Assembly: GCF_005434915.1 (NCBI RefSeq)
Contig: NZ_SKCG01000002.1
Coordinates: 558,948 to 622,947, forward strand
Length of the DNA stretch: 64,000 nucleotides
Source of the DNA: Aurantiacibacter suaedae
Lineage (GTDB): Bacteria > Pseudomonadota > Alphaproteobacteria > Sphingomonadales > Sphingomonadaceae
Direction: 5' to 3'
Shown here piece by piece: positions 1-7,896 of this stretch (position 1 is the first letter of the stretch; each line of letters starts with the position of its first letter). The notes beneath the pieces were generated by a model. It did not search any database. It had not been told where the DNA came from and was given only the letters and a program-made list of their open reading frames with translations. Both the position numbers and the translations under genes were made by a program.

Positions 1-1
1 C

Positions 2-43
2 GTGACCCTACTGGGACAAGGCGTCGATACGAAGGCTCGCTAA
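2..43 (+). pseudogene. Possible tail or remnant of a serine recombinase (partial)
   Basis: An open frame enters from the left edge and ends at TAA 41-43, giving a tail that reads VTLLGQGVDTKAR. The 'LGQGVDT' stretch resembles the region of serine recombinases where a 'S/L-x-E/Q-G-I-D-T' motif is common. A helix-turn-helix like the C-terminus of the same family appears at 655-790, so the two could be halves of one broken gene. The piece is very short and the assignment is a guess. Confidence 0.2.
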
Positions 44-76
44 ACGCGGCGCGGCGCGGCGTCCCCAAACTCTGGG

Positions 77-235
77 ATGGTTATGAGTTACACTGAAGAG
101 ACCCGCCAAACGAGCTGCTCATCGTGTGGGAGGCTCAACCGTATCGTCGAGGCCTATGCCGGATACCATCGCGCAAATGAGCGCGAGGAAGCGACGTGCT
201 TCAACTGCGACGCGATCGTCGACCGGGAAAAATAG
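77..235 (+). CDS. Small zinc-ribbon protein, 52 aa
   Basis: This short frame starts at ATG 77 (a second in-frame ATG is at 83) and ends at TAG 233-235. Two CxxC pairs, at residues 14-17 (CSSC) and 41-44 (CFNC), sit 23 residues apart, the layout of a small zinc ribbon. A glycine and basic residues follow the first pair, as in many ribbons. No wider family is recognised. Similar mini-proteins are common cargo in sphingomonad islands; a second zinc-knuckle protein lies at 5069-5314. Two regularly spaced cysteine pairs make it more likely a real gene than chance. Confidence 0.5.
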   Translation: MVMSYTEETRQTSCSSCGRLNRIVEAYAGYHRANEREEATCFNCDAIVDREK

Positions 236-327
236 CTTGCGATCTTCACGGGCGAGACGGCAAACGTCGCTCTGCAGTCGCTACGACGGATGCAGAACCG
301 CGCCTAGCGGGTGATGGAGATAGAAAC

Positions 328-654
328 ATGGGGACGGCATACGCTATTGGAATTTCGTCAGGCGACATTGGCGCTGCGATTGCGGAAGCGGTCATTTATG
401 ACGTTCGCGTCAACGGCCTCGGCATTCAGGGCTTCCCACAAATTACCGTCAGCCATCCTTCAAAGGACACGTTTTCGATCCGGCTCACGTTCGACAACTA
501 TACGAGCGATCTGACAATTACTGCCCATGAAGCGAAGCGCGCCGTGGCGGCCATGAAGGCGGGGCGGGGGCACGACGAAGATATCTTTCCCCGGGTCCAG
601 GACGCGACGGTGGAGTTAGAAGCCGCGCATATGCGGAACGTGCAGGGCGGCTAG
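328..654 (+). CDS. Hypothetical protein, 108 aa
   Basis: The chosen start is ATG 328, preceded by a GGAG about ten bases upstream; the frame is open further 5' to 196, but that part reads as arginine-rich low-quality sequence. The product begins MGTAYAIG and has an alternating hydrophobic pattern (residues ~5-60) suggesting a beta-rich fold, then a charged helix and a tail ending MRNVQGG. I recognise no domain. It lies between a small zinc-ribbon gene and a recombinase remnant at the left of the island, so accessory cargo is likely. It has no signal peptide or membrane segment. Confidence 0.5.
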   Translation: MGTAYAIGISSGDIGAAIAEAVIYDVRVNGLGIQGFPQITVSHPSKDTFSIRLTFDNYTSDLTITAHEAKRAVAAMKAGRGHDEDIFPRVQDATVELEAAHMRNVQGG

Positions 655-790
655 TCAGGAAGGCCCCAGAAAATTGAAGGTGCTTGGATTTGTCAAACAC
701 AACACCTGTAGCCCATCGCAGACAGAGATTGCGAAGAAGCTAGGCAGTGGCCGGAACAGCGTTTATCGCCACTTGCAAGCTAGATTATAA
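655..790 (+). pseudogene. Serine-recombinase C-terminal helix-turn-helix remnant, frameshifted
   Basis: One frame at 655-675 reads SGRPQKI, the linker typical of the resolvase/invertase C-terminus. A second frame from TTG 674 continues with an HTH of the form 'SQTEIAKKLGSGRNSVYRHL' and stops at TAA 788-790. Putting the two frames together gives a recognisable resolvase DNA-binding tail, so I read it as a decayed recombinase rather than a 38-aa gene. An intact small HTH protein started at TTG 674 remains possible. The catalytic N-terminal domain is absent from the window. Confidence 0.4.
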
Positions 791-818
791 CCTGCGCGAA
801 CAGGAAGTGGGGTGAGTT

Positions 819-2651
819 TTGAAGTTAAAGCGCCTGCAGGTAGACGAAGGATTTTTGGACGGCCTCGATCTGCAAATTGATGAAGGCCTCAACGTGCTTA
901 TCGGCGCTAGAGGCACGGGGAAAACATCGATAATCGAACTTATCCGATTCGTCCTCGGGCTGGAGAATGTTGTTCCAGAGAGTTCGCAACGAAGTGTCGA
1001 ACACGCGCAGGCTATTCTCGGCACCGGGGCAGTAAAGCTGGTTTATGAAGAGGATGGTGAGACGCGCCATATTTCGCGAGCCGTTAATGTGCCTCCGCCA
1101 CCTCAGAATATTTTCAAAGGCCTGCCCCCGCTCGTGTTTTCACAGCGGGAGATAGAGAAAATAGGTTTGCATCCGACCGGTAGGTTGCGGCTTTTGGATG
1201 GCTTCATCGAGCCTAGCGGTGGGGCGACCAGTGAGGTGGCTCAGCAAGAGGCAAGAATACGCTCCTTGACCAAGGAGATCGCTAATCGCCAGCGCGAGAT
1301 CAACACTCTAGGAGACGAGGTTGAACGGCTTCCTAACCTTCGGGCGAGCTTGAAGCATTCTCGTGAACAACAGCAAGCCCAAGAGGGGCAATCAGCCGAG
1401 ATTGCGCAGAAATCGAAGCAACTCGATGAACTCTCACAAAAGATTGCTCTGCTGTCCCGGGAAATCGAAGAGCTGGATCGCCTCGATCTCGAACTCAACG
1501 TCGCCTATGGCAGCCTCTCCGATGCAACCCAAGCGATCGAAGGCGATTGGCTCAAGACATTAAATTCGGACTCAAGTCGCGCAATTGCAGCCAATGTCCT
1601 TGATATCGGAAACGACCTCAGGACTGCGACCAATCGTATAGATGCGCTATCTGAACCCATTAACTCCGCCACGAACCAGGCACGTATGCGGCGAGGTGAA
1701 CTCGAAGCGGAGGCGAGACATCTGCGATCAGAAGTCGAGGCATTAAGCGCGGGCGCTGGTGCGATCGCAGCAACTATCCAGCAGCTAGATGCTGAGATTC
1801 GCAAATGTGAATCTGTAGTAGAGCGTCGTCAAGCTCGGCAATCCTCGATTGATCAGCTCAAGATACAGCGGGCGGAATTACTACAAACGTTGGAGGAGGC
1901 CTGGCAGAGAACGTTCGAGAAGCGGAAATTGGTGGCTGCTGACATCAATGCAAAATTTGCTCCTCTCATTAAGGCTGACGTGGAGCAATTCGGTTACACC
2001 GCTCCATACTCTGGATTGTTGCGCAATATGATGCAGGGCAGCGGCATCCAATATTCCGAAGTCTCGAAAAAAATAGCGTCAACTGTGAGTCCACGCGAAC
2101 TTGGCGAATGGGTTGAGGATTTTGACACACGCGCATTGGCACAGGCAATCGGAATATCTGAAGATCGAGCTGCGAAGATCATTTGGGCAATCTCGCAAAA
2201 CGACCTCGGTGATCTGTTTGTTCTGAAGGTTGAAGACTCGGTTCAATTCTATCTGCAAGACCAGTCCAAACATAAACCTTTAAATGCGTTGTCGACAGGG
2301 CAGCAGTGCACTGTGATTTTGCCCATAATACTTAATGAGACCGGCCGGGTTTTGATATTCGATCAGCCCGAGGATCACATTGACAACGCCTTCATCGTTG
2401 GGACGCTGGTAAAGTCTATGCGCGAGAGGGCGAAGGACGACCAGCTTCTAGTCGCCTCACACAATGCCAACATTCCAGTCCTCGGGAACGCCACAAGGGT
2501 CACTCAAATGGGTTCAACTGGCGATCGAGGGTTTTTGCTCGTATCGAATTCGCTTGATGTCCCCGAGGTCGTTGAAGCCATCACGAACGTGATGGAAGGG
2601 GGAATTGAAGCTTTTGACGCCAGATCGAAGTTCTATCATGCAGAACCATGA
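819..2651 (+). CDS. SMC/RecF-like AAA ATPase, first gene of a three-gene unit
   Basis: A 610-residue ATPase of ABC/SMC type. Walker A is GARGTGKTS (residues 29-37, Lys35). A long central part (~150-380) is rich in Glu, Arg and Leu and predicted to form coiled coil. An ABC-like signature (LSTGQQ) lies near residue 491, and Walker B is LIFDQPEDHID with Asp515 and Glu518, followed by a switch-like 'ASHNANIPV'. This split-head layout is that of RecF, RecN and TrlF-type proteins. The next gene starts inside its 3' end, so the two are translationally coupled. G+C is visibly lower than in the flanking regions, suggesting transfer. It probably senses or processes nucleic acid and passes a signal to the kinase-like proteins encoded downstream; that role is inference. 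Confidence 0.75.
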   Translation: MKLKRLQVDEGFLDGLDLQIDEGLNVLIGARGTGKTSIIELIRFVLGLENVVPESSQRSVEHAQAILGTGAVKLVYEEDGETRHISRAVNVPPPPQNIFKGLPPLVFSQREIEKIGLHPTGRLRLLDGFIEPSGGATSEVAQQEARIRSLTKEIANRQREINTLGDEVERLPNLRASLKHSREQQQAQEGQSAEIAQKSKQLDELSQKIALLSREIEELDRLDLELNVAYGSLSDATQAIEGDWLKTLNSDSSRAIAANVLDIGNDLRTATNRIDALSEPINSATNQARMRRGELEAEARHLRSEVEALSAGAGAIAATIQQLDAEIRKCESVVERRQARQSSIDQLKIQRAELLQTLEEAWQRTFEKRKLVAADINAKFAPLIKADVEQFGYTAPYSGLLRNMMQGSGIQYSEVSKKIASTVSPRELGEWVEDFDTRALAQAIGISEDRAAKIIWAISQNDLGDLFVLKVEDSVQFYLQDQSKHKPLNALSTGQQCTVILPIILNETGRVLIFDQPEDHIDNAFIVGTLVKSMRERAKDDQLLVASHNANIPVLGNATRVTQMGSTGDRGFLLVSNSLDVPEVVEAITNVMEGGIEAFDARSKFYHAEP

Positions 2652-3513
2652 TCGAGCTGAACTTTGCACTCGCCTGCACAGCACGTCACCCCATGAGCGC
2701 CTCTCCGCCGTTCGAGATCTAAGCCGCGATCTCAACGCTGAGGACATTGATTTGCTGAATGCCGCTCTCGCGGTGGAGACGACTGCGTTTGTAAAGACAG
2801 CACTTAAAAGCGCTATCGCCAAACTTGAGCATCCACAGATTGCGAAGAGCGATCCTGCCGACGAAAAAGAAGATCACCACCATCGGAATCTGGCTGAATG
2901 GCGGGCCATGAGGGAGGTGACCGGCTCCCTCCTTCATGAAATTTTGCCTCGCTTGGGAAGTATTGAATACGAGGCAGGACGGTCAGTGGACAATTATGCT
3001 GAAAGCAAATTGGCGGCGAAAATTGAAAGCCTCAAAGAATTAATGACAGCTATGCAGCAGCTTCAGGAGGTGTCGCATCCCCGGAAGCCTACAGATTTTC
3101 CAATTTACCGAATTCTAAAAGAATGCGTCTCTGAGGAGGGCGCTGGAGATCTAATAAAATATGATGGCGACACGAAGCTTGTCGTTCTGGGCGATCCTAA
3201 CTTTCTGAAATTGGCATTCTGCAACGGATTGAGAAACGCTGTTGAAGCGTCATCAAACGCAAGAGCCAGCCCTATTGTGGTCACTTGGGGTGAGTCCGAG
3301 GTGCAATACTTCATACGGATCATTGATAGCGGACCGGGTTTAAAGGGGGCAGCGAAGGCCGCCATGACTTTGGGTCGAACCACGAAGCAAGGTCATATGG
3401 GGTTTGGCCTCTCCATTGCCCGAACAGCTATGGCCAGTATGGATGGCGAGATATCGCTTGAGGCCAATAACCCCAGCGGCGTCATTTTTAGTATGAAGTG
3501 GTATCGGCCTTGA
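2638..3513 (+). CDS. GHKL histidine-kinase-like protein
   Basis: A 291-aa soluble protein from ATG 2638, overlapping the previous gene by 14 bases; a further in-frame start at 2605 lies deeper in that gene. Residues 1-70 are short paired helices resembling HEAT/TPR repeats. A HisKA-like helix carries His100 (LLHEI). The ATP-binding domain has an N-box (N200-A-V-E-A), a G1 box (DSGPG, 230-234) and a G2 box (GHMGFGLS, 252-259). No transmembrane or periplasmic sensor exists, so the input is cytoplasmic, perhaps the adjacent ATPase. The following receiver-domain gene overlaps its end, and phosphotransfer from His100 to that receiver is the simplest model. Confidence 0.8.
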   Translation: MQNHDRAELCTRLHSTSPHERLSAVRDLSRDLNAEDIDLLNAALAVETTAFVKTALKSAIAKLEHPQIAKSDPADEKEDHHHRNLAEWRAMREVTGSLLHEILPRLGSIEYEAGRSVDNYAESKLAAKIESLKELMTAMQQLQEVSHPRKPTDFPIYRILKECVSEEGAGDLIKYDGDTKLVVLGDPNFLKLAFCNGLRNAVEASSNARASPIVVTWGESEVQYFIRIIDSGPGLKGAAKAAMTLGRTTKQGHMGFGLSIARTAMASMDGEISLEANNPSGVIFSMKWYRP

Positions 3514-4937
3514 TTGAGGTCTTAAGCGTCGAAGATAATTCGGACGATCGGGCCTTTATTGAGGAGGTTTTGAAAGATGTCGATCCGACCGCGCGCTTGA
3601 CGTTCGCGTATGATGCGGAAAGCGCCATCCAAGCGCTTGAATCGATGTTTTTCGATTTGATGATACTCGATTTACGGATCCCTTACTCATCAGAGAATCC
3701 TCTTGAGACAGATCCGGATCATGGGGTTTCTGTGCTTAGCGAAGCGCGAAAATTGGCGCCTGGTCTTCCCATTCTCATTTTCACCGGCAGCGAATACGAG
3801 TCGCTCGTTAGAACTTTGATGAAGGAAGGCGACAAACAAGATATATGGGGATGCGGTAGCAAAAAGCCTACATTGGATCTGGTTCGAAAGGACAGCAAAT
3901 CTGAGTTCGCGGCAGAGCTAAAGGAGATTGTCTCTGACATTCAAGCTCTAGGTGATTGCGACCATAGAAATCGTGCCGCGATAAATCTGCCGATCGATGC
4001 TGACCGGCTAATTCGGATAGCAGTCCGCCGACTTAAAGGAACGAGCTACGAGGTCCACAAACTAGGCGCCGGGAAATCATCGGCTGACGTCTTTAGTGTC
4101 AAAGTGAAAGACTCGTCGGGGAAACAGATTTTCAACCTAGTTCTAAAGATCGACGATCACATCAAAGCCGAGAAGGAGGAGCGAAAATACCGACTTCACG
4201 CACAGCAGCTCAACTCCAGCCATACCCCTCGACTACTGGAGAGGCTTGAATACGGAGGGCACAGCCGCGCAGCGATAATTTACGATCTCGTTTCCGACGC
4301 AGAAGGCAGCTTGTTTGATATTGCGGGGGATGCAGAGAAATCGATCGCAGTCTTGTCGAATCTCGCTGAGGCACTGGCTCCTTGGCATTCGATAGAGGGC
4401 GAGACGGCGGTGGACATCCGGCAGATCCGCCGAACCAATCTAAGTGATGAGCGGGCCACGGAAGTTATTGGCACTTTCGGTCTCGAATGGGCGGAAACTT
4501 TCGAGGACCGCCGTGTAGGGACGAAGCAGGGGGTCACTCACGGAGACCTTCACGGGGGAAACGTTCTTGTGGATGGGGTGGATCGCACCGCCTTAATCGA
4601 TTTCAATGATATCGAGCGGCGGCCTGCGGTCTTTGATTGGATCTCGCTAGAACTTAGCCTTCTGTTCAACATCGACGGACCCGCTAGGGGTGAGGAATGG
4701 CCCACAATCGAACAATGCAGGAATTGGGCCGATATCGACGCTTTCGTGGAACAAAGTCCATTCGAGGTTTTCGTGAGGAATTGTCGCGACAACGCGCTGA
4801 GGGTTTGCACGGGGGAACGAGAATTATGTGCGGTCGCTTATGCCTATCTTCTCAGGCAATTTCGCTATGACGATACTGACAAAGATAGGCTCAAGGCTCT
4901 TCTCGACTGCGTTCATGAGCGGCTACAGGTCCTCTGA
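3498..4937 (+). CDS. Response-regulator receiver fused to an APH/choline-kinase-like domain
   Basis: A 479-aa two-domain protein. Residues ~5-150 form a CheY-like receiver: acidic pair E12-D13, phospho-acceptor Asp58 (MILDLR), Thr in IFTGS, Lys in VRKDS. Residues ~180-470 have an aminoglycoside-phosphotransferase/choline-kinase fold: a nucleotide-loop-like segment 'LGAGKSSADVF', catalytic H348-G-D350 with N355, and the metal-binding D368-F-N. The fusion implies that phosphorylation switches a small-molecule or protein kinase on or off. GTG 3498 overlaps the kinase gene; TTG 3510, overlapping its stop as TTGA, is an equally good start. No DNA-binding output domain is present, so this is not a classical transcription regulator. 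The kinase substrate is unknown. Confidence 0.8.
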   Translation: MVSALIEVLSVEDNSDDRAFIEEVLKDVDPTARLTFAYDAESAIQALESMFFDLMILDLRIPYSSENPLETDPDHGVSVLSEARKLAPGLPILIFTGSEYESLVRTLMKEGDKQDIWGCGSKKPTLDLVRKDSKSEFAAELKEIVSDIQALGDCDHRNRAAINLPIDADRLIRIAVRRLKGTSYEVHKLGAGKSSADVFSVKVKDSSGKQIFNLVLKIDDHIKAEKEERKYRLHAQQLNSSHTPRLLERLEYGGHSRAAIIYDLVSDAEGSLFDIAGDAEKSIAVLSNLAEALAPWHSIEGETAVDIRQIRRTNLSDERATEVIGTFGLEWAETFEDRRVGTKQGVTHGDLHGGNVLVDGVDRTALIDFNDIERRPAVFDWISLELSLLFNIDGPARGEEWPTIEQCRNWADIDAFVEQSPFEVFVRNCRDNALRVCTGERELCAVAYAYLLRQFRYDDTDKDRLKALLDCVHERLQVL

Positions 4938-5068
4938 CACGTTGGTCACGTGAAGCCAAATATCAGCCAGAGGCGCTAGATATTCGAGGTCTGCCTCTGC
5001 CGCTCTTTCCAAGCGCACCGCCAATCCGGATGTCGGTCGTCTGATAATTTTGGGCCAAACTTGGATAA

Positions 5069-5314
5069 TCAAGAGGCGCTCCTCGTGTGGCCCCCAACGC
5101 CAGGCCCTAACACAGCATTTCGCGCCCCACATTTGGTGCAGCGTAGATTGCGCTCTAACTCGTGGATCCGGTGTGACCAGCCTTTGCGCTGGCACAAGAA
5201 GGACAAGCCAACGGGGTCGATCAGCACGACGCGCTTGCACGATCGGCAATCTATGCGAACCTTGTAGCCGTGCCGCGAGAAGTCCGAAAGCGACTTCAGG
5301 CGTATCGAGCTCAC
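5069..5314 (-). CDS. Small double-CxxC zinc-binding protein, 81 aa
   Basis: An 81-residue basic protein with CxxC pairs at about residues 23-26 (CRSC) and 59-62 (CTKC), separated by a helix-rich segment containing WSHRIHELERNLRC. The pattern, basic helix then L-R-C-x-x-C-G-x-R, occurs in small conserved proteins of sphingomonads and rhizobia whose function is unknown. The gene is convergent with the three-gene ATPase/kinase unit. A longer antisense frame (4923-5375) covers the same DNA but lacks any recognisable pattern. DNA or RNA binding is plausible but not shown. Confidence 0.6.
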   Translation of the reverse strand: MSSIRLKSLSDFSRHGYKVRIDCRSCKRVVLIDPVGLSFLCQRKGWSHRIHELERNLRCTKCGARNAVLGPGVGGHTRSAS

Positions 5315-5475
5315 GGCTTACGCCTGATTGACCACACCAGAGTGGCGGTCGCGGTGATGAGGCCTGCAAGGACAAAAGGGCCGAGAACGATCATCGAGGG
5401 TCTCCGATTCGAGACTCATGTTCCATATTTGTTCCAAGTAGGAAAATGATAATCGCAGGCGCATAGCTCGGTGCC

Positions 5476-5823
5476 ATGCTCATGCTAGCTTCTGCCTTAG
5501 CCATCTGCGCACCCGGTCCCCGGGATCACTGCGTCCACGACGGCGATACCGTTTGGATCGAGGGCGAGAAGATCAGGCTACAGCACATCGACGCGCCAGA
5601 GCTCAACATCGCATGCGTCTACGAGCGCGAACTCGCACTGCAGGCGCGCGACCGGCTCATCGCTCTTCTAAATACGGACAGCTTCGAGATCGCCAGGACC
5701 GCCAAGGATCGCTATGGTCGCACCCTTGCCGTCATTAACCGCGGAGGCAGATCGCTTGGAGACCAGCTCGTCGAGGAAGGACTTGCAAGAACGTGGTCCG
5801 GAAGGCGGGAGCCCTGGTGCTAG
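5476..5823 (+). CDS. Thermonuclease-family (SNase-like) protein, short form
   Basis: A 115-aa staphylococcal-nuclease-like protein. It has the entry strand HDGDTVWIEG, the Arg in 'IRLQHIDAPE', the metal-binding Asp/Glu of that motif, and a second catalytic Arg in 'DRYGRTLA'. The N-terminus (MLMLASALAICAP) could be a short export signal, which would suit secreted Ca-dependent phosphodiesterases of this family. It lacks the C-terminal extension seen in the second SNase gene of the island (19044-19709). Two starts three codons apart (5476 and 5482) are possible. It lies alone between a zinc-knuckle gene and a DUF6961-like gene. Confidence 0.8.
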   Translation: MLMLASALAICAPGPRDHCVHDGDTVWIEGEKIRLQHIDAPELNIACVYERELALQARDRLIALLNTDSFEIARTAKDRYGRTLAVINRGGRSLGDQLVEEGLARTWSGRREPWC

Positions 5824-5928
5824 CAAGTCGCCGAACTTTCGCAGCAGGGCGATCCTTAGCATCGAAGTGACGTTGTTCGGCGCGCTTCAGGTGATGGCGA
5901 TCATCGGTATTGTTCGGTTCCTCCTAGG

Positions 5929-6129
5929 ATGGCCGTTACGCAAGAGCAGGAGCTGTGGGCTCTCGCGCTGTGGGTCGAGAAGCACCACGGCGATGATGGG
6001 CAAGCCTACATCGAAGGGCGTATCGAGCACTTCACCGACACAAACGAAGGTGGCGCAGTCAGAATGTGGGAAGAAGTCGCGTCTCGCTTCGCGGGGCTCG
6101 AAAGAGCGCCGCGTAGCGAGACGAACTGA
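5929..6129 (+). CDS. DUF6961-like small protein, 66 aa
   Basis: A 66-residue protein of the form 'x-QELWALALWVEKHHGDDG-x-YI-x-RI ... A-x-MW-x-x-VA-x-RF-x-x-L', which I recognise as a small family widespread in sphingomonads (named DUF6961, to the best of my memory). It is mostly helical and soluble, with no catalytic motif. In related genomes such genes accompany the sigma-like and exonuclease genes found just downstream here. The function is unknown. The ATG at 5929 has only a weak AGG directly upstream. Confidence 0.6.
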   Translation: MAVTQEQELWALALWVEKHHGDDGQAYIEGRIEHFTDTNEGGAVRMWEEVASRFAGLERAPRSETN

Positions 6130-6143
6130 TCCCTTCTGCAAGC

Positions 6144-6788
6144 TCACGCGGCCTCGTCGAGCTTCTCCAGCTTAATCCACGCGATCGCGCTCCTTCGAAC
6201 AATGAACTTTCGGACCGTTGCGAGCTTGGCCTGGTCTATCCCAGCGAACTGGGCGAGCGCCTTTCCGCACAGGCCTTGATCGATGCCATCGAGCACCCCT
6301 TCAGCGACCGGCGAGCCTTCGACGATCTCGTCGAGGGATTGTCTGCAGGCCTCGGCACGCTCGGTAAAAGCGATTCCCTCGTCCGGCGATAGCGGTGCAG
6401 CCGGGCCTTCCTGACAAAGGCCCAGCAATGCTTCGGTCGCTCTTTCACGCTTCGCGATGATCTCGCTGGCAATCGAGCGCATGATGCCCATCAGGAAGTG
6501 TTCGATCGCGAGGCCTGCCGGACACCTGCGCGAGGTCATGGCTCGCAGGATTGCCTCCTGGAGCAAATCGTCCGCGCAGATATCGGCGGTGAAGGCGCGA
6601 TAGCCCGCACACTTCTTCAGACGGGAGCCCGGTCCGATATCGATCTTCGTCAGTGCTGCCCGGATCTGGGGCCGGGTCAGTGACGCTGAAGCATTTGCTA
6701 TTGGTGTATGCGCACCACCGACCGAATTCGGACATGGGGCTTTCGCATTATTGTGAATGGTGCCGTTAATGGCGGAGGACTTTACCAT
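6144..6788 (-). CDS. Sigma-70-like (ECF-type) factor
   Basis: A 214-aa protein whose middle part (~65-120: 'ADDLLQEAILRAM ... IEHFLMGIMRSIASEIIAKR') matches sigma-70 region 2, the core-polymerase and -10-binding helices. The C-terminal ~60 residues form a helical segment where region 4 would be expected, but it is divergent. The start at 6788 follows a good GAGG ribosome site. It is the last of a run of minus-strand genes, separated from them by 310 bases that hold an inverted repeat (6869-6894). It may be an island-borne regulator; no anti-sigma gene is adjacent. Confidence 0.6.
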   Translation of the reverse strand: MVKSSAINGTIHNNAKAPCPNSVGGAHTPIANASASLTRPQIRAALTKIDIGPGSRLKKCAGYRAFTADICADDLLQEAILRAMTSRRCPAGLAIEHFLMGIMRSIASEIIAKRERATEALLGLCQEGPAAPLSPDEGIAFTERAEACRQSLDEIVEGSPVAEGVLDGIDQGLCGKALAQFAGIDQAKLATVRKFIVRRSAIAWIKLEKLDEAA

Positions 6789-7098
6789 GGTTTCCTCGCT
6801 CGGCGAGCGAGACCACGGCTGTGGACTTCGGTGTCGATGGTGCCATTTCGTGACCTCGAACGCCTATTGAACGCGCATTTCAAAATGCGGGTTCACGGGG
6901 TTGGAGCGATTCAAATTCAGGTCACCGGCTCGGGGTGCTGCCCCGGCGCGCTACATCGCCACTGTTGCTTGAGATACCGCCACAGGCATTAAGAACCAGT
7001 TACCGGCTGTGCGTGGAGAAGCTGCGAAAGGAGTTTTTCCACTGCGCCGGGCCGATGATGTCTGAATTCCTTCGGCCCGGCGCATATAGCAGTGCCGG
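6789..7098. other. Non-coding gap upstream of the sigma-like gene
   Basis: No credible gene is seen on either strand over these 310 bases. The only structure noticed is the inverted repeat at 6869-6894. A promoter for the sigma-like gene presumably lies here, but no convincing -35/-10 pair was found by eye. Confidence 0.5.
6869..6894. promoter_or_regulatory. Inverted repeat upstream of the sigma-like gene
   Basis: Two 12-base arms, GAACGCGCATTT and AAATGCGGGTTC, are separated by CA and match except for one G/G mismatch at the fifth base. The repeat lies about 80 bases upstream of the sigma-like start. It could be an operator or a leader hairpin. No T-tract follows, so a terminator is unlikely. 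Confidence 0.3.
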
Positions 7099-7854
7099 TT
7101 ACGCCGCGAGGTCGAACCCCTCGGCGATCTGCCGCTGGAGCCGGTTGGCATAGGCGTGCAACTCGCCGGCAAGCGAATGATCTGGCCGTCTGCGCAGGAA
7201 TCCCTCGACGAGCGCGATGATCGCCGGTTCGAGCCGCAGGCCGTTGGCTCCTTGAGCAACGAGCCAGCCCAGCTTGGCGATCGAGAGCAACAAACAATCC
7301 AGCTCAACGTGATCACGTAGCGCCCACCATGCGCCCCCGCTCGCGGGGCGCCTGACGCCAGGCTTGGAGGCAACGAGTGCGAACGGCACACCCATACGCA
7401 GTAATACCTGGCTGAGATGGCTCCACGTTCGCCCGCCACCCTTCAACATCAAGCCAAGATCGAGGTGCGGCCGCGGCCCTCTGCGACCTGGAAGATCGAT
7501 CAGCTGCGGAGGCAGCCGCAGCCCATGAGCTATGCCCGCGAGGAGCAAGACAGGAATGTCCATCGCAAGGCCCCCATAGGTAATCACCGGCTTGTCATCG
7601 TGCGCGCGCAGGCAGTCGAACAGCTGACTGACCACGCCTTCCTCGTCGCCCCAGTCCCGCTCAGACCAGCTGAGGATGTCGCCTACAGATACCCGCCCCT
7701 CATCGTCGATCGTGAATCGGAAGACGGCAGCAGCCATGACCTTCTTGACCGCGACCGCCCGGGTATCGGACTTCGGATCCATGGCCTTGTGGGCCTTATG
7801 CAGATCCTCGTCCCAGTAAAATTCCGCGTCGAGCGCGATGTAGCTTTTCGCCAT
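7099..7854 (-). CDS. PolB-type 3'-5' exonuclease-like protein (RNase H fold)
   Basis: A 251-aa protein from ATG 7854, chosen because an AAAGGAA site lies just upstream; the frame stays open to 7890. It begins with strand 'YIALDAEFYW', whose D-x-E is the first DEDD exonuclease motif, has 'VITYGGLAMDIPVLLLA' resembling the ExoII segment (N/G-x3-F/I-D), and a late acidic 'HVELDCLLL' that could supply ExoIII. This is the pattern of the 'predicted 3'-5' exonuclease related to PolB'. It probably degrades DNA or RNA 3' ends in the cytoplasm. It is last in a four-gene minus-strand run that begins with a DnaQ-like exonuclease. Confidence 0.65.
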   Translation of the reverse strand: MAKSYIALDAEFYWDEDLHKAHKAMDPKSDTRAVAVKKVMAAAVFRFTIDDEGRVSVGDILSWSERDWGDEEGVVSQLFDCLRAHDDKPVITYGGLAMDIPVLLLAGIAHGLRLPPQLIDLPGRRGPRPHLDLGLMLKGGGRTWSHLSQVLLRMGVPFALVASKPGVRRPASGGAWWALRDHVELDCLLLSIAKLGWLVAQGANGLRLEPAIIALVEGFLRRRPDHSLAGELHAYANRLQRQIAEGFDLAA

Positions 7855-7896
7855 CTGCCTTTTCCTTTCTCTGACTGTTGGCACCATCACGCTTCG

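Noticed and set aside
4923-5375. 150-codon minus-strand frame around the zinc-knuckle gene.
   Set aside because: It has no motif; the 81-aa frame at 5069-5314 with two CxxC pairs is the better gene.
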